Shown: positions 24,001 through 33,200 of the stretch, piece after piece
Layout: every line of letters begins with the position of its first letter
Numbering within the stretch: the first letter of the stretch is position 1
Assembly (NCBI GenBank): GCA_963989385.1
Contig: OZ022506.1
Location: 63,189,434 to 63,253,433 of the forward strand
DNA length: 64,000 nucleotides
Direction of reading: 5' to 3'
Origin: Ctena decussata
Lineage: Eukaryota > Mollusca > Bivalvia > Lucinida > Lucinidae
Position numbers and translations under genes: made by a program
Notes under the pieces: generated by a model
Databases searched by the model: none
Told to the model about the DNA's origin: nothing
Seen by the model: only the letters and a program-made list of their open reading frames with translations

Positions 24001-26203
24001 TTGTGATATCTGAAAATCTGAAGTTTCTGTTGAAAGAATTTCAGTATATATTAAACATGTTAAACATGTTAAATGTCATTGAAAAATTGGCGGACTATGG
24101 CATACACTGTTTGCCATGCTCCGGGACGAATGATATCATATATCTGTTTCCTTAGCGACTTTGAGTTCATATTGATGTCAAAGGGACGTCTTCTAAACGT
24201 CATTCTGACAAGGTGCTATGCACAACAATTGATAATTTCATAGTTGCTACGGTAACGGATCTATGGCGTAATCTCTCTTATAATTTGAGCATGTTGAGAG
24301 GAGCATGGTATCCAGTGTATGCCATGCTCCTCTCGAATAATACGTCAAATGCTACCTGAAATGCTACCTGAAATTCATACAATGGAAAAGTGTAATTTTC
24401 TCTAACCTATATTATTTTAATTCTCTTTATAGACAAAACTCAGGCTTGATGTGATTTTCATACTCCTAGAATTAAGGTTCTTCATTCCTGTTTAATAGTT
24501 TTTGCACTATGAGTGGTGCCAAACAATAAGAAGGCTTTAACGCATATGCGAAAAGTTACGACTTAAACCAGTCTGTGAACACGTGCAGCCTATTTTGTAT
24601 TTTTAGCTTATTTAAGGTTCATACTTGATTGCTGGGCCGCGTAGTGCGGTCGGTAGCGCATCTGCCTCAAGAGCCAAAGGTCACGAGTTCGATACCTGGT
24701 CCGGGCCCTCACTTTCGTTTCTCCTTCTTATTCAAAAAGGGCAACTGACAAGTACTGGCGACAGTATGTGCACGTGGTACTGGCTAACCGCTTAGGAGGT
24801 CTAAGCTTGCCCACGAATAGTGTGGTTAGGTTAACTGACCGTCCCGACATGACCATATATAGCTGTACCGTGGACGTAAAGCATCAAAACAACAACAAAA
24901 ACAACCATACTTGATGTGGCGAATAGCAAAGGATCTTATCAGACTGCGCGGATACATAAGCCGGTCTTAAAATAGTGGACGTTCGCATATGAGTAAAGCA
25001 CCCTTTACGCGAGCCGCAGCTCAACAGGATACACCCGAAACATTTCAATCTAAAAATATATGGTGAGAACAGGAGAATGTCTGTTTTCATTTTCGAAGAT
25101 TGGTGAGTCTGACATATCTGTGTGAATCTTATCAAGGAGCTAAGTGCTTGCAGTTTCAAATTAAAACAGTTCACGCATTGCAATTGACGAAGCTCGACCA
25201 TGCTATGCAGTCTGCTTTTAGAAGTTGTGATCAGAGTTTGGTTGGTTGGTTGATTTGATGCTTAACGTCCACAGTAAACAGCTACGGTCATGTCGGAACG
25301 GTCAGTTAACCTAACCACACTATTCCTGGGCAGGCTTAGACCTCCTAAGCGGTTAAACAGTATTAGGTGCACATACTTTCGCCAGTAACTGACAACTGCC
25401 CATCTTGAATCAGCGAAAGGAGAAACGAAAGTATATGGACAGACCGGGCTTTGAACCCAGGACCTCTGACTTATGAGTCAGGTGCCCTACCGATTGCGCT
25501 ACGCGGCCTTGCTGTGATCAGAGTTCGAGGTTATGAAACTTGAGTATAATCTCAAACTCAAAATAAAGCACACTGGTTGGCTGCATCCGAGCATATCAAA
25601 ATAAAGCACACTAGTTGGCTGCTTCCGAGCATATGCAGCCAACTAGTGTGCTTTATTTTGATATGCTCGGATGCAGCCAACCAGTGTGCTTTATTTTGAG
25701 TTTGAGAATATACTCAAGTTGTACAACCTCCGGGCCTGATAACCTCAGCGTATTTGCCCATGCCAATTTACAGGTTTTGAATAGAATCTGCCACAATTCT
25801 AAAATTTGAAGGTAAAGAACCGAATCCATATGACAACCCCACAAAGCATACACAAAAAATAGTTACCTCCCCCGTCTTTGAGCAAATATTTCACGCCCGG
25901 CAAATGGTACGGTCTGTCACTGAAAACGTCGGAGTGTTTGACTAAAGCTTCATGTATTGCATCGTAGCCGGACAATACAATAACCCTTTCACGTCCCAGC
26001 TTGAAACTCATGATGTTTCCATACTTTTTCGCAGCCTCGGACAGAACAGTATGAGGCCTCTGTTTTCCAAACTGTCTCATGATTGAAATAGATCCCAAAA
26101 ACGGAAAGGATATGGGTCCGGGTGGTAGCCCCTTTGGTTTCGACAGAACTACTGCTGATATAAGAAACACTACGACGAAGATTAGAATAAAAGTCAGATC
26201 CAT
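13487..26203 (-). CDS. Gene A: cytochrome P450, CYP2-like (exons 1-7; last exon not found)
   Basis: A microsomal heme-thiolate monooxygenase of the CYP2 clan; substrate unknown. Joining 26203-25867, 23262-23034, 19172-19046, 18226-18052, 15612-15476, 14840-14747 and 13693-13487 (minus strand) gives one open frame of 435 codons plus one base. All introns are GT..AG. It has an N-terminal membrane anchor, the LPPGP hinge, the helix C WKTMRR motif, helix I AGSETT, the EIQR (ExxR) motif and FNPERF. The frame ends at FSVG, just before the heme-cysteine segment. The eighth exon, which must carry RxCxG, was not seen in the remaining 13.4 kb to the left edge. Either intron 7 is very long or the gene is 3'-truncated. 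It lies head-to-head with gene B, 3.74 kb apart. Confidence 0.9.
14097..14162. mobile_element. MITE family F, solo-end fragment (copy 2)
   Basis: GAGCCGCGACACGAGAAAAC, then GTGGTCGCGCAGTCTGATCA. Most of the element is deleted. Lies in intron 6 of gene A. Confidence 0.75.
14250..14350. repeat. Dispersed fold-back repeat G (GGTCATTTCA family)
   Basis: GTGTGGTCATTTTG, TTTATGAAACGAG and AAATTTCACATGAAATGACC. A second copy lies at about 38080-38180 in gene B intron 4 and a weaker one at 53765-53845. It is roughly palindromic around TTCGGAAAGTT. Confidence 0.6.
14460..14695. mobile_element. MITE family F, complete copy 3
   Basis: GAGCCGCGACACGACAAAAC to GTGTCGCGGCTC, 236 bp, with flanking ATAT at 14456-14459 and 14696-14699 as a 4-bp target duplication. 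It lies in gene A intron 6, just short of exon 6. Confidence 0.95.
14747..14840 (-). CDS. Gene A exon 6 (ExxR helix K)
   Basis: 94 bp. It encodes [19 protein letters not shown] and VMEIQRLGNI. E and R of EIQR form the ExxR salt bridge of helix K. Acceptor CTCTAG|GTTG, donor T|GTAAGT. Confidence 0.94.
15026..15079. repeat. (GT)n microsatellite running into poly-G
   Basis: About 11 GT units followed by about 32 G, in intron 5 of gene A. Length is probably uncertain. Confidence 0.85.
15476..15612 (-). CDS. Gene A exon 5 (helix I)
   Basis: 137 bp. It encodes [20 protein letters not shown] and TLDWAMLFMIEHP. AGSETT is the oxygen-binding (A/G)Gx(D/E)T(T/S) motif. Acceptor CTTCAG|AGGG, donor CAG|GTCAGT. 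Confidence 0.95.
16290..16500 (+). repeat. Degenerate tRNA-like repeat T2
   Basis: TAATCGCTGACCTGCTGATC, CGGTTTCGAGATCCGC, then ACTGAAATACTGTT and ATCATCAATCCATCC. Shares order and tail words with the copy at 49224-49435. In gene A intron 4. Confidence 0.5.
16919..17866. mobile_element. Outer TIR element (GCGTTTACACGGGC), host of a nested insertion
   Basis: GCGTTTACACGGGCAAAGTT at the left and CTCGTGTAAACGCGGCC at the right are inverted. Inside, ACAAAGA, CTTTGCTA and GTGTAAA words are repeated in both orientations. A second TIR element occupies 17149-17670. No reading frame; non-autonomous. Confidence 0.75.
17149..17670. mobile_element. Inner TIR element with TA target duplication
   Basis: Left end CTGTAAAACACTTATATTTG, right end complement (AAATATAAGTGTTTTACAG), with TA at 17147-17148 and 17671-17672. 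Subterminal GGCGG/CCGCC words are also inverted. TA duplication and length (522 bp) suggest a Tc1/mariner-type MITE. Nested in the element above. Confidence 0.85.
17898..17953 (+). repeat. 27-bp tandem duplication
   Basis: AATCTAACAAATTACATGTA occurs twice in direct succession in gene A intron 4. Confidence 0.8.
18052..18226 (-). CDS. Gene A exon 4
   Basis: 175 bp. It encodes [40 protein letters not shown] and [13 protein letters not shown]. Corresponds to the helix G-H region. Acceptor TTTCAG|ATGG, donor CAA|GTATTG. The internal Met is not a start; the frame continues from exon 3. Confidence 0.93.
19046..19172 (-). CDS. Gene A exon 3
   Basis: 127 bp. It encodes YDYDDPDFEMVRNFTNVFIS and PVNYFPAWIVKLLSRQ. 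Acceptor TGCAG|GTAT, donor CAG|GTATAC. Confidence 0.93.
19383..19555. repeat. Fold-back repeat in gene A intron 2
   Basis: The arms TATTATTGAATTTATTAAAC and its complement (GTTTAATAAATTCAATAATA) continue into GATAAGATGC / GCATCTTATC, with loop TCGGCAGAGCCTC. About 75 bp per arm with a few mismatches. Confidence 0.85.
20224..20261. repeat. GT/G-rich simple repeat
   Basis: GTGTGTGTGTG followed by G runs broken by a single A. Reading frames through it are artefacts. Confidence 0.85.
20716..20951. mobile_element. MITE family F, copy 4
   Basis: GAGCCCCAACACGGAAAAAG to GTGTCGCGGCTC, with ATAT on both sides (20712-20715, 20952-20955). The left arm is more diverged than the right. Gene A intron 2. 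Confidence 0.94.
21371..21485 (+). repeat. 58-bp tandem duplication
   Basis: AAATGTTTGGTTTCAGACAA, ACATTGATGTA and TTTAATATGTTTGTATTTA are repeated once in direct succession, with few differences. Confidence 0.85.
21980..22202. mobile_element. Fold-back MITE family H, copy 1
   Basis: Long inverted arms: GGGGCCGTATTCATAAAACG, CTATGCTGTTGCTA and CTGGAGGAACA return as complement, ending GAATACGGCCCC. A second copy lies at 54159-54381. Gene A intron 2. Confidence 0.92.
22686..22745 (+). repeat. Short tandem duplication
   Basis: CGCATAG(C/A)TGTCGTGAGCAG followed by TCAT occurs twice, about 31 bp apart. Confidence 0.7.
23034..23262 (-). CDS. Gene A exon 2 (helix C)
   Basis: 229 bp. It encodes [37 protein letters not shown] and NIVGNVIYGIIFGER. 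W and R of WKTMR are the helix C heme-propionate contact (WxxxR). Acceptor TTTAAG|GTGT, donor AGAG|GTAAGT. Confidence 0.93.
23307..23552. mobile_element. TTAA-flanked MITE family X (piggyBac-like ends)
   Basis: TTAA at 23307 followed by CCCATTTATGCC; at the right GGCATTAACGGG followed by TTAA. Internally a GACGCCGCGTTTGCGGCGCC hairpin. TTAA duplication and CCC..GGG ends are known for piggyBac elements. Related ends occur at 28846-28862, 42758-43085 and 55565-55810. Confidence 0.75.
23641..23888 (+). repeat. Dispersed repeat R1, longest copy
   Basis: Contains both halves in order: AGACAGTATTTCAGTCTATA, the GAGAGAGAGGGAGAAAG purine tract, GATAGACGAGAG, then CTACTGCAAGCACGGTAGGC and CACCATCGCACTACCCGACC. 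Defines the family seen in halves at 1083, 3115 and 35215. Confidence 0.75.
24090..24345. repeat. Inverted repeat, GGCATACACTG / CAGTGTATGCC
   Basis: GGCATACACTGTTTGCCATG at about 24099 is matched inversely by CATGGTATCCAGTGTATGCC near 24304. A small hairpin GAGAGGAGCATGG..CCATGCTCCTCTC is also formed at 24296-24338. Probably a small MITE in gene A intron 1. Confidence 0.65.
24630..24905 (+). mobile_element. SINE family S, complete, different tRNA-like head
   Basis: The head has TGCGGTCGGTAGCGCATCTG, CTCAAGAGCC and GAGTTCGATACC, unlike the head in the copy at 2346. The body (GGTTAACTGACCGTCCCGAC tail) is shared. A 10-bp target duplication, CATACTTGAT, is present at 24620-24629 and 24906-24915. 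The tail ends in CAACAACAAAAACAA. Confidence 0.9.
25239..25512 (-). mobile_element. SINE family S, complete, minus strand
   Basis: Reverse complement of the 2346 copy: tail first (GGTTGATTTGATGCTTAACG), head last (CGCAATCGGTAGGGCACCTG on the minus strand). A 13-bp target duplication, TGTGATCAGAGTT, occurs at 25226-25238 and 25513-25525. Confidence 0.92.
25537..25720. repeat. Near-perfect 184-bp palindrome
   Basis: Symmetric around 25628: AACTTGAGTATAATCTCAAA at the left edge returns as complement at the right edge. Inside each arm a ~38-bp unit (AAATAAAGCACACTGGTTGG..GAGCATAT) is duplicated. Gene A intron 1, just outside exon 1. Confidence 0.93.
25867..26203 (-). CDS. Gene A exon 1 (membrane anchor, proline hinge)
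   Basis: 337 bp. The start ATG is at 26203. It encodes a hydrophobic anchor (MDLTFILIFVVVFLISAVVL), the hinge LPPGPISFPFLGS, then [15 protein letters not shown] and HSDVFSDRP, ending KDGG. Donor G|GTAACT. Two codons shorter than B and C exon 1, near residues 46-49 (FGKQRP versus FAMGSQRP). Confidence 0.95.
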
Positions 26204-26795
26204 TTTGACTATGTTTTATAGAATATCACGGACTCTCTGGTTACTGAATAGTACCACTTGCTTATCCTCGTTACTTCATTATCCTCTGTTGGTGTTACAC
26301 GGTAACTATAGAATGTTGACTGACCAAGCTATTCAATGATATGCGTGGTCACTGGACAGGCTGTGTTACATGTATGGGAAAAATAAACAGTCGGGCAGAT
26401 AAGGGCTCAAACAAATTTTTGAACTTTTGAATTGTTGAATATACTGCTTTAAGTCAGCTCAAGAAAATGAATTGTGCAGTCTGGTTACGGCAATAACATG
26501 TATTGGTAGTGGACTATAATGTTATAACAAAGGCGCGTGCTTATTCCATTAGAACACGCATTTTTGCATTAATGCTTTACGTTATTTAAAGTGGTGCAAA
26601 TGAAATGTTATATGGTATTGACTGTGTCGATAACCTCGACTATTGATAATTTGGTAGAGTTATAAAGCAGGACTTTGTTGATCACCAGGTTGACTGATAA
26701 AAGAAGGAAAGAAAAAAATGTATGGGCCGATGTTATAATCAGGGACTGTGTCTGTGACCTCCTTAATTGATAAAATATAGGGTATTTGACTAATT

Positions 26796-27027
26796 GAGCC
26801 GCGACACGAGAAAAACAACAAAGTGGTTGTGCGCCCAGCGCAGACTCAGATCAGCCTGGGCATCCGCTTAGTCTGATAAGAGCCTTCGCTGTCCGCATGG
26901 AGGTAGCCTTGACCCTTAGCTACCCTTTAAGCACTTAGCGAAGAGTCTGATCAGACTAGGCGGATGCCGAGGCTGATCTGAGTCTGCGCTGGGCGCACAA
27001 ACACGTTGTTTTCTCGTGTCGCGGCTC
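26796..27027. mobile_element. MITE family F, copy 5
   Basis: GAGCCGCGACACGAGAAAAA to CGTGTCGCGGCTC with AATT on both sides (26792-26795, 27028-27031). This target duplication differs from the ATAT of other copies, which shows that the four bases are host sequence. Confidence 0.95.
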
Positions 27028-27339
27028 AATTGTAATGACTCGAGCAGTTTTTAGGTTGATTTGTACCGTGTTTGGTCGGTTATAAGACGGGAGTTTTTCC
27101 TTCAAAAACAACCCCATGAGTCTAACTCATCCAAAACAACCCAATCAGTCTAGCTCCGACTTATAAAATGGTTCTTGATTTTAGTATAATTGTATTAGAA
27201 AAAAATCTCACCTCATAGCTCAATTAAACAGACTGATTTACATACTTGCAAAGTTTTGAAGAGAAGTCTTCATCTTATATACAGCTTATTACCGCCAAAA
27301 ATCGTCAAAAACGTATTTCACCGTTATAAAATGCTGGTA

Positions 27340-27518
27340 CAGTCAAACCTGTCTTAAGGGGTCACCCCATGGCACCCACAGAAATTGGCTGCTTAAGACA
27401 GGTGACCCCTTAATACAGGTTCATGTGCGCTGTATTTTGGTCTAAGGGACCCCCAAAAAGTGGCTGCTAAAGACAGGTGACCCCTTAATACACTGACCCA
27501 TTGATACAGGTTCGACTG
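27340..27518. mobile_element. TA-flanked MITE (CAGTCAAACCTGT ends)
   Basis: CAGTCAAACCTGTCTTAAGG at the left, ACAGGTTCGACTG at the right, TA on both sides (27338-27339, 27519-27520). The inner segment GACAGGTGACCCCTTAATAC occurs twice. Fits a Tc1/mariner-type MITE. Confidence 0.82.
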
Positions 27519-28204
27519 TATTAAACGAATTAGATAATTAGCGGCGTAGCAAGGGACATGTTCATAATAAGCACAAGTTTTTACATTTATAACATATGTT
27601 TCACGTATTAGGACATGTGCATGAGTCTATGAACATAAAATCATATATTTTTCCGTTTCATTTCTAATACCGTAACGCCAGCTGATGTACATGTAGTAGT
27701 CTTTGGCTGAAGTCTCGCTGCAATGCCGCCGTGGGCGGTTCACCCAGTCCGGCCATGGCCGGACCACTTTTTCGGCCGAATATGGTATTGGCCGTTCCAC
27801 TTTCTTTTTTCATTCGACCGAATATGGTATTGACCGTTTTTTTTCAGTTATTCCTTCTTTGCCTTTTCTACTCTTTCATGTGGTGATCAAATAAATGATT
27901 AATACAAATACGTGATTAATACATGATAAAAAGCGTCTGACGCTCGTTATGAAAACATGATTAGGAAACTAACACCTGATTTAACGACAATAATTATCAT
28001 TAAAGGATTAACATATGAAGTATGGATGCATCTACGTGTTCTTTAATTAATAATGTCACAATGAGACCGACTTCTAGGGGTATCGACTTCACCGAGGGGT
28101 CGAAAATAGATAGTGGTGCTTTACATATTTCGTCGGTGATAGTGGGGGCGGGGTGGAGGGGAAGGGGGGGGGGGCGTGGGGAGGCAGTCTTTAAAAGCTG
28201 GGGT

Positions 28205-28590
28205 ATGCATTAAATTTAGCTCCACAAGCAAAATGGTATCAAATGCATTAAAATCGCTTCTACATACAAAGTTTTCTCGTGAGGTAAAACCCATGAAATA
28301 AACTGAGTTTCACATGCAAAATTTGTCTCAAAAATGCATTAAAATGGCTTCTAGAGACGCCCTGAATTTTAAAGTTTTCTCATAGGAGGTAGAAACCCTT
28401 AAAATTGATTGAATTTTACATTGTCAAAGAAAAACGGTCTCAAAATGCATAAAAATTGCTTTTATAGACGTCCTGAACTCAAAAGTTTCTCATTGGAGGT
28501 AAAACCCGATAAAATTATTTGAGTTTCACAAGCTTAACTGGTCTCACAAATGCATTTAAAAGGCTTCCAGAGACGTCCTGAAGGGAGGTT
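28205..28590 (+). repeat. Tandem repeat, ~4 units of 92-113 bp
   Basis: AAATGCATTAAAA-type words recur at about 28240, 28332, 28445 and 28549, each followed by GCTTCTAGAGACG(T/C)CCTGAA and GTTTTCTCA..GAGGTA(G)AAACCC. A G-rich stretch (28164-28190) precedes it. Confidence 0.78.
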
Positions 28591-28867
28591 CCTCGAAGCC
28601 CCCTTACGAGAGGGGGAACACTCGCTCTCGTGCTCTCCCCCACCCGTGCACCGCGCTTGTGATATGATCCATTTTACAAGTGTCCACCAGAGAGTGAATT
28701 ATTACATGTATTCAATAACTCGCCGATAGAGCTGATCTACATCTTAACGATGAAATAAATTAAATAAAACATTCCTGAACAGAAAAAAAATGACGCATCC
28801 GGCAAATTCATAAGGATAAAAATAGTCTACCAGGCATAAATGGGTTAATATCGTACCATGCTTATAT

Positions 28868-29103
28868 GAGCTGCGACACGACTAAACCAACAAAGTGCTT
28901 GTGCGCCCAGAGCAGACTCAGATCAGCCTGGGCATCCGCCCATTCTGATCAGGCTCCTCGCTAAAAGCTTGAAGGGTAGCTAAGGATCTAAGCTACCTCC
29001 ATGCGGACAGCGAAGACTCCGATCAGACTGGGCGGATGCCCAGGCTGATCTGAGTCTGCACTGGGCGCGCAACCTCTTTGTTGGTTTTCTCATGTCGCAG
29101 CTT
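28868..29103. mobile_element. MITE family F, copy 6
   Basis: GAGCTGCGACACGACTAAAC to CATGTCGCAGCTT. ATAT precedes it and AATT follows, so the duplication has decayed or the ends are mutated. Confidence 0.92.
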
Positions 29104-29876
29104 AATTATCAAATTATAATATTTGAAAGTGGTCGCTTTTGCATGTTGCTTTACTTCCAATCTGCTGAAAAAACGTAATTTCCTTTTCATAAAAGTGCAA
29201 ATTTAAAAGTACTTGAACAAATTGACCACATTGCCAAGAGAACTCCAAAAAGAGCATATCTGGGCTTTGATTTGTATATAAAACCGACTTATCTTGCGCT
29301 ATTAATAACATGCATTTTAAATTGTACAGCTCGGTGTAAAATTACCTTATGCTATGTTCAAATGATGGAATACAATGCATCAAATGCTTTAACGATTACA
29401 TCTGACACATTCGACCAAGACTGTTTTAAATCATATCGCTCTGTGAATACTGAAGTCAGGTAGGTGACATAATGGATCGATCACAGTTCCTTCATGCATC
29501 AGTCATTTTTCTATGACGCGGGTCATAGAAATTTTAACAGTCCTGGTTTATAACTTTTAGCACAAATAACGCGATTTCCCTGATCTTAAAATTCATATGG
29601 TGAGTTGTATTTAGTGCCAGTGTACTTTCCAGGGCACCTTATGTTGTAACATCTCCCGGGCTCCTCATGACTATATTTCAGCTGTGCTTCACAAGAACAT
29701 TTACAAGAAACCAATACATCAGACAAGTCGCGCAAATTTGAATCTTTATTCTAATGCTTATTTTCCATATAATTCGTGCATAGATCTGACGCTCAAGTTT
29801 TGAAACGTGATTCTTTGTTAATATAACTAGACAAAATACGCGTGAGAGTATACTGAAAGAACAAGACTAAGCGTTA

Positions 29877-29946
29877 TTTTACGGAGGCCATCGTGGGACC
29901 TACATATTACAATACAATACGCCTGATCGCTGACAGCACATACAAA
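29877..29946 (+). promoter_or_regulatory. Conserved 5' flank of gene B (possible promoter or 5' UTR)
   Basis: The stretch with GGAGGCCATCGTGGGACCTA is matched in gene C at 56758-56777 (GGAGGCCGTTTTGGGACCTA), about the same distance from the ATG (61 versus 58 bp). The sequence around the start, ACAAAATGGATATAACT, is identical in both genes. Transcription start not determined. Confidence 0.5.
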
Positions 29947-30289
29947 ATGGATATAACTCTTATTCTCATATTTTCTGTGATTTTCCTGATATCTGCCGTT
30001 GTTATGTGGAGACCGAAGAGACTACCACCTGGACCCGTTTCCATTCCAGTATTAGGATCTGTTTCACTTATTAGAGAGTTTGCTATGGGCAGCCAGAGAC
30101 CGCACATTGTGCTTTACGAGGCTGCTAAGAAGTATGGAAATATTATGAGTTTCAAGCTCGGATGTGAAAGAATCGTTGTTTTGTCTGGCTATGATACTAT
30201 ACACGAAGCCTTAGTGAAACAATCGGACGTCTTTAGTGATAGACCATCTCATCTACCCATCGTCAGGCGGTTTGCGAAGGACGAAGGAG
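29947..30289 (+). CDS. Gene B exon 1
   Basis: 343 bp. It encodes [20 protein letters not shown], the hinge [17 protein letters not shown], then [15 protein letters not shown] and [13 protein letters not shown]. Donor GAGGAG|GTACTT gives phase 1. Confidence 0.96.
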
Positions 30290-33200
30290 GTACTTATTGT
30301 TTTTGTTTACTTGCAAATTCATGTTTTCTTAAGTATCATTTAAAGAAACGTGAATATTTGACTTACCGATTTGAAATTCGTATAATATTTTGTTTCGCCT
30401 TTCCTACAACTTACGTCAGGATCACATGCTAATAAAATAATCTGAGAACAAGTAGAAAATCAGCTATATCTCAATTCTTACTCGACCGACTTCAATGCCG
30501 TAAAATGCAGTTACTCTCTATCCTGTCTGAAAGAAAAGAGATGATGGGCAGGTCTTGGCAGGCAACGAGTATCCCTCTCCGAGCCACATTTACTGTCTCA
30601 TTCCACGGGACACATTAGCTGCAGACATCAAGTAAGAGACGCTTACGTATTAACTCGCGAGCGCAGGCGTCCCCCATCGAGCCGCATCTCGAGAAAGGCG
30701 ACAGACAATGGTAAGAGGAAAGAAATATCCGATGCAGCAAAAACCCGCATAAAGCCAGAACAACTTAACAGAATGGAAGTCAAACTTCGCTCACATTCAT
30801 TTCACTATGACAAGCCAGTCTTAATTAATTAATTTAGAAATTTTACAAGATATACATCGAATGGAATAAGGTTCCTTTAAATCAGTATTTTAGTAGTGAC
30901 CCCAATGCAAAAGAACCAGAATAAACACTGAAACACTGACTAACTGGGTTGAAAGAGATCAAAGGGAGCAAATTATTCACCAGCACTGATACCGGCCCAG
31001 TGGTTCTAATATAAACGTATCCATACCAAATTTAGTGCGGCAGAGGTGCGATTCTGTTTTAACTTCTTCAGTGTCGCTACACCCCAAAAAATTGAAAGAA
31101 AAGAGATGATGGGCAGGTCTTGGCAGGCAACGAGCATCCCTCACTTACTGTCTCATTCCGCGGGCCACATTAGCTGCAGACATCAAATTAGAGACGCCTA
31201 CGCATTAACTCGCTAGCACAGGCGTCCCCAATCGAGACACCTCAACCCCTGCGTCTCGAGAAAGGCGACAGACAAGGGCATCAGGAAACATATGTCGAAT
31301 GCAGCAAGATCCCGTTTAAAGCCAGAACAACTCAAAAGAATGGAAGCCAAGCTCTGCTAAGACTCATGTCACTATGACCAGTCAGTCTTAGTTTTAGAAT
31401 ACATTGTAATTCAGAAACTTTACCAGACAGACATCGAATAGAATAAGGATACTTCAAATCAGTAATAAAGAAGTGACGCCAATGCAAGAGAACCAGAATC
31501 AATACTGAAACATCAGGTTTCAAATATGTTTAGTACAGCATATAATAATTTCGAAGATAATTAAATGTGTATATGAATTTTCATGAAATGTACAAACTTT
31601 CTTTAAACTATAGCGTTTCTTTCGTCAGCCAGTATATTTCACTGATTGAACTGTTTCAGGCATAATTTTTCAACGATACAACCACCATTGGAAGACAATG
31701 CGACGGTTTACCCTCCAGACGTTACGTGATTTTGGTGTAGGAAAATCCTCTATTGAAGAAAAAATTATGGTTGAAATCAATGCTGCTACTAAAGTACTTC
31801 ACGCCTCAAAGAATCAGCCGTTAGTTATTGCACCGTTACTCCAGAACATTATCGGAAATGTCATCTATGGAATAGTGTTTGGACAAAGGTATTGATAATT
31901 AGAAAATATACGGAACAAAAATAAAAACTTGATGGTTTTTATTTCTTAATTCCGGCAAACCTAGCAAATATGTCAAGTATGTATGGATTTTCCAAGTTGA
32001 ACTGACGTCTGCTTAGTTAAATCGTGAAAAATTATTGTTAATTTTTTGTCCTGTCCGGAGTTATCTAACTTATTCCTATTTTAATACTTCAGACCAGAAC
32101 TTTAAATTGCGCATGCGCAGAAGAAAGTTTCTTTTGTACGCATTAAACAGTACGTACAGAAAACACTTTAAACGCTTAAGTTGATTGTAATCACAACCTG
32201 AAAATAATGTTTTCAGATTCAAAACTTTCAGTTTATCCCCCTTTGAATTAAACATAAAGAGATTTTTGAGATGCCATATTTTCTAAAGCAGTGTGTCTTT
32301 TCTTATTCTTTTCTTAGAGATTTGTTTGATTGTCTTGCAACCTCAATGTCTTTATTTCTTATTTATTTGGAAGCCATTTCTTAAACTGCCATAAAGACTT
32401 TAAAGTGTAATCGGAATTCCGTTTAAACTGAATTTCCGACTCCGTACATGTAATGGCGTGGACTGAGATTTTTCGTCTGGTCCTCACGGCCTCCTAGTCG
32501 ACCGTGCATCGGCATAAATTCAGCTTATAAGTCCATATAGACTGAATTTAATAATGGAAAGGCATTGTCGACAGAATTGTTATCATTCAAGGAGACGTTA
32601 ACAATATTAAATTCGGTAATTGTTTGGTTTTGAGCATAGAAAACAGAAAAAGTACCCTTGTGACGTTTTACAATAGCCTCAAAATTGCTGTATCTAAAGA
32701 ACCTTGAATTTTGTGTGGCTATGATATTACCAAATGATTACTTTTTCTTAAATTAAAAGAATTTTTATGTATCACTTTTTCCCGAGAAATAGCGACTGTC
32801 GAGTTTTTATCTTTGCTATAAAAAGGGTTATGAAACTCTTTGCCCCCCCCCTCCCCGCCCCAACGTATGCTTCTGAAGCAGATTCATCCGATAACGTATA
32901 CGTCAGAAAGGGGTATTACTCAACCCAGTAGATATTGAACTGGTTTAAAAGCTAATTAGATCATCTATGTCTGTTATTGTCTGCCAAATATGAAGATCCG
33001 AGCGAAGCGGCTTTTTAGATATTTGTTCCTATTCAAAAGGCCTATGTGCGAAGGGCAATAACGGAACCGAAAATTTACGAAACATGCTCAGTTCGTCTCA
33101 GCCTTGATTTATAACTGTTTGCCAAGTATACAAGTCCTACAGTTAGAGGATCTCCAGATATTTGGTTACAAATTTGCTCTTTTATAAAACGCCTATGTCC

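Larger units (their letters stand above)
26204..29946. promoter_or_regulatory. Head-to-head spacer between gene A and gene B
   Basis: 3.74 kb separates two divergent start codons, so both 5' control regions must lie here. The A-proximal ~170 bp aligns with sequence upstream of pseudo-exon D (53184-53340). The B-proximal ~650 bp aligns with sequence upstream of gene C (56010-56815). No TATA box or binding site is called. Two F MITEs, a TA-type MITE and a tandem repeat fill the middle. Confidence 0.7.

Noticed and set aside
29893..29946. Upstream ATG as the start of gene B
   Set aside because: It would add 18 residues before the membrane anchor; not conserved in gene C, where the in-frame upstream sequence is closed.
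26204..29946. TATA box or specific transcription-factor sites in the divergent spacer
   Set aside because: Many AT-rich matches occur by chance; only conservation between B and C upstream regions is reported.
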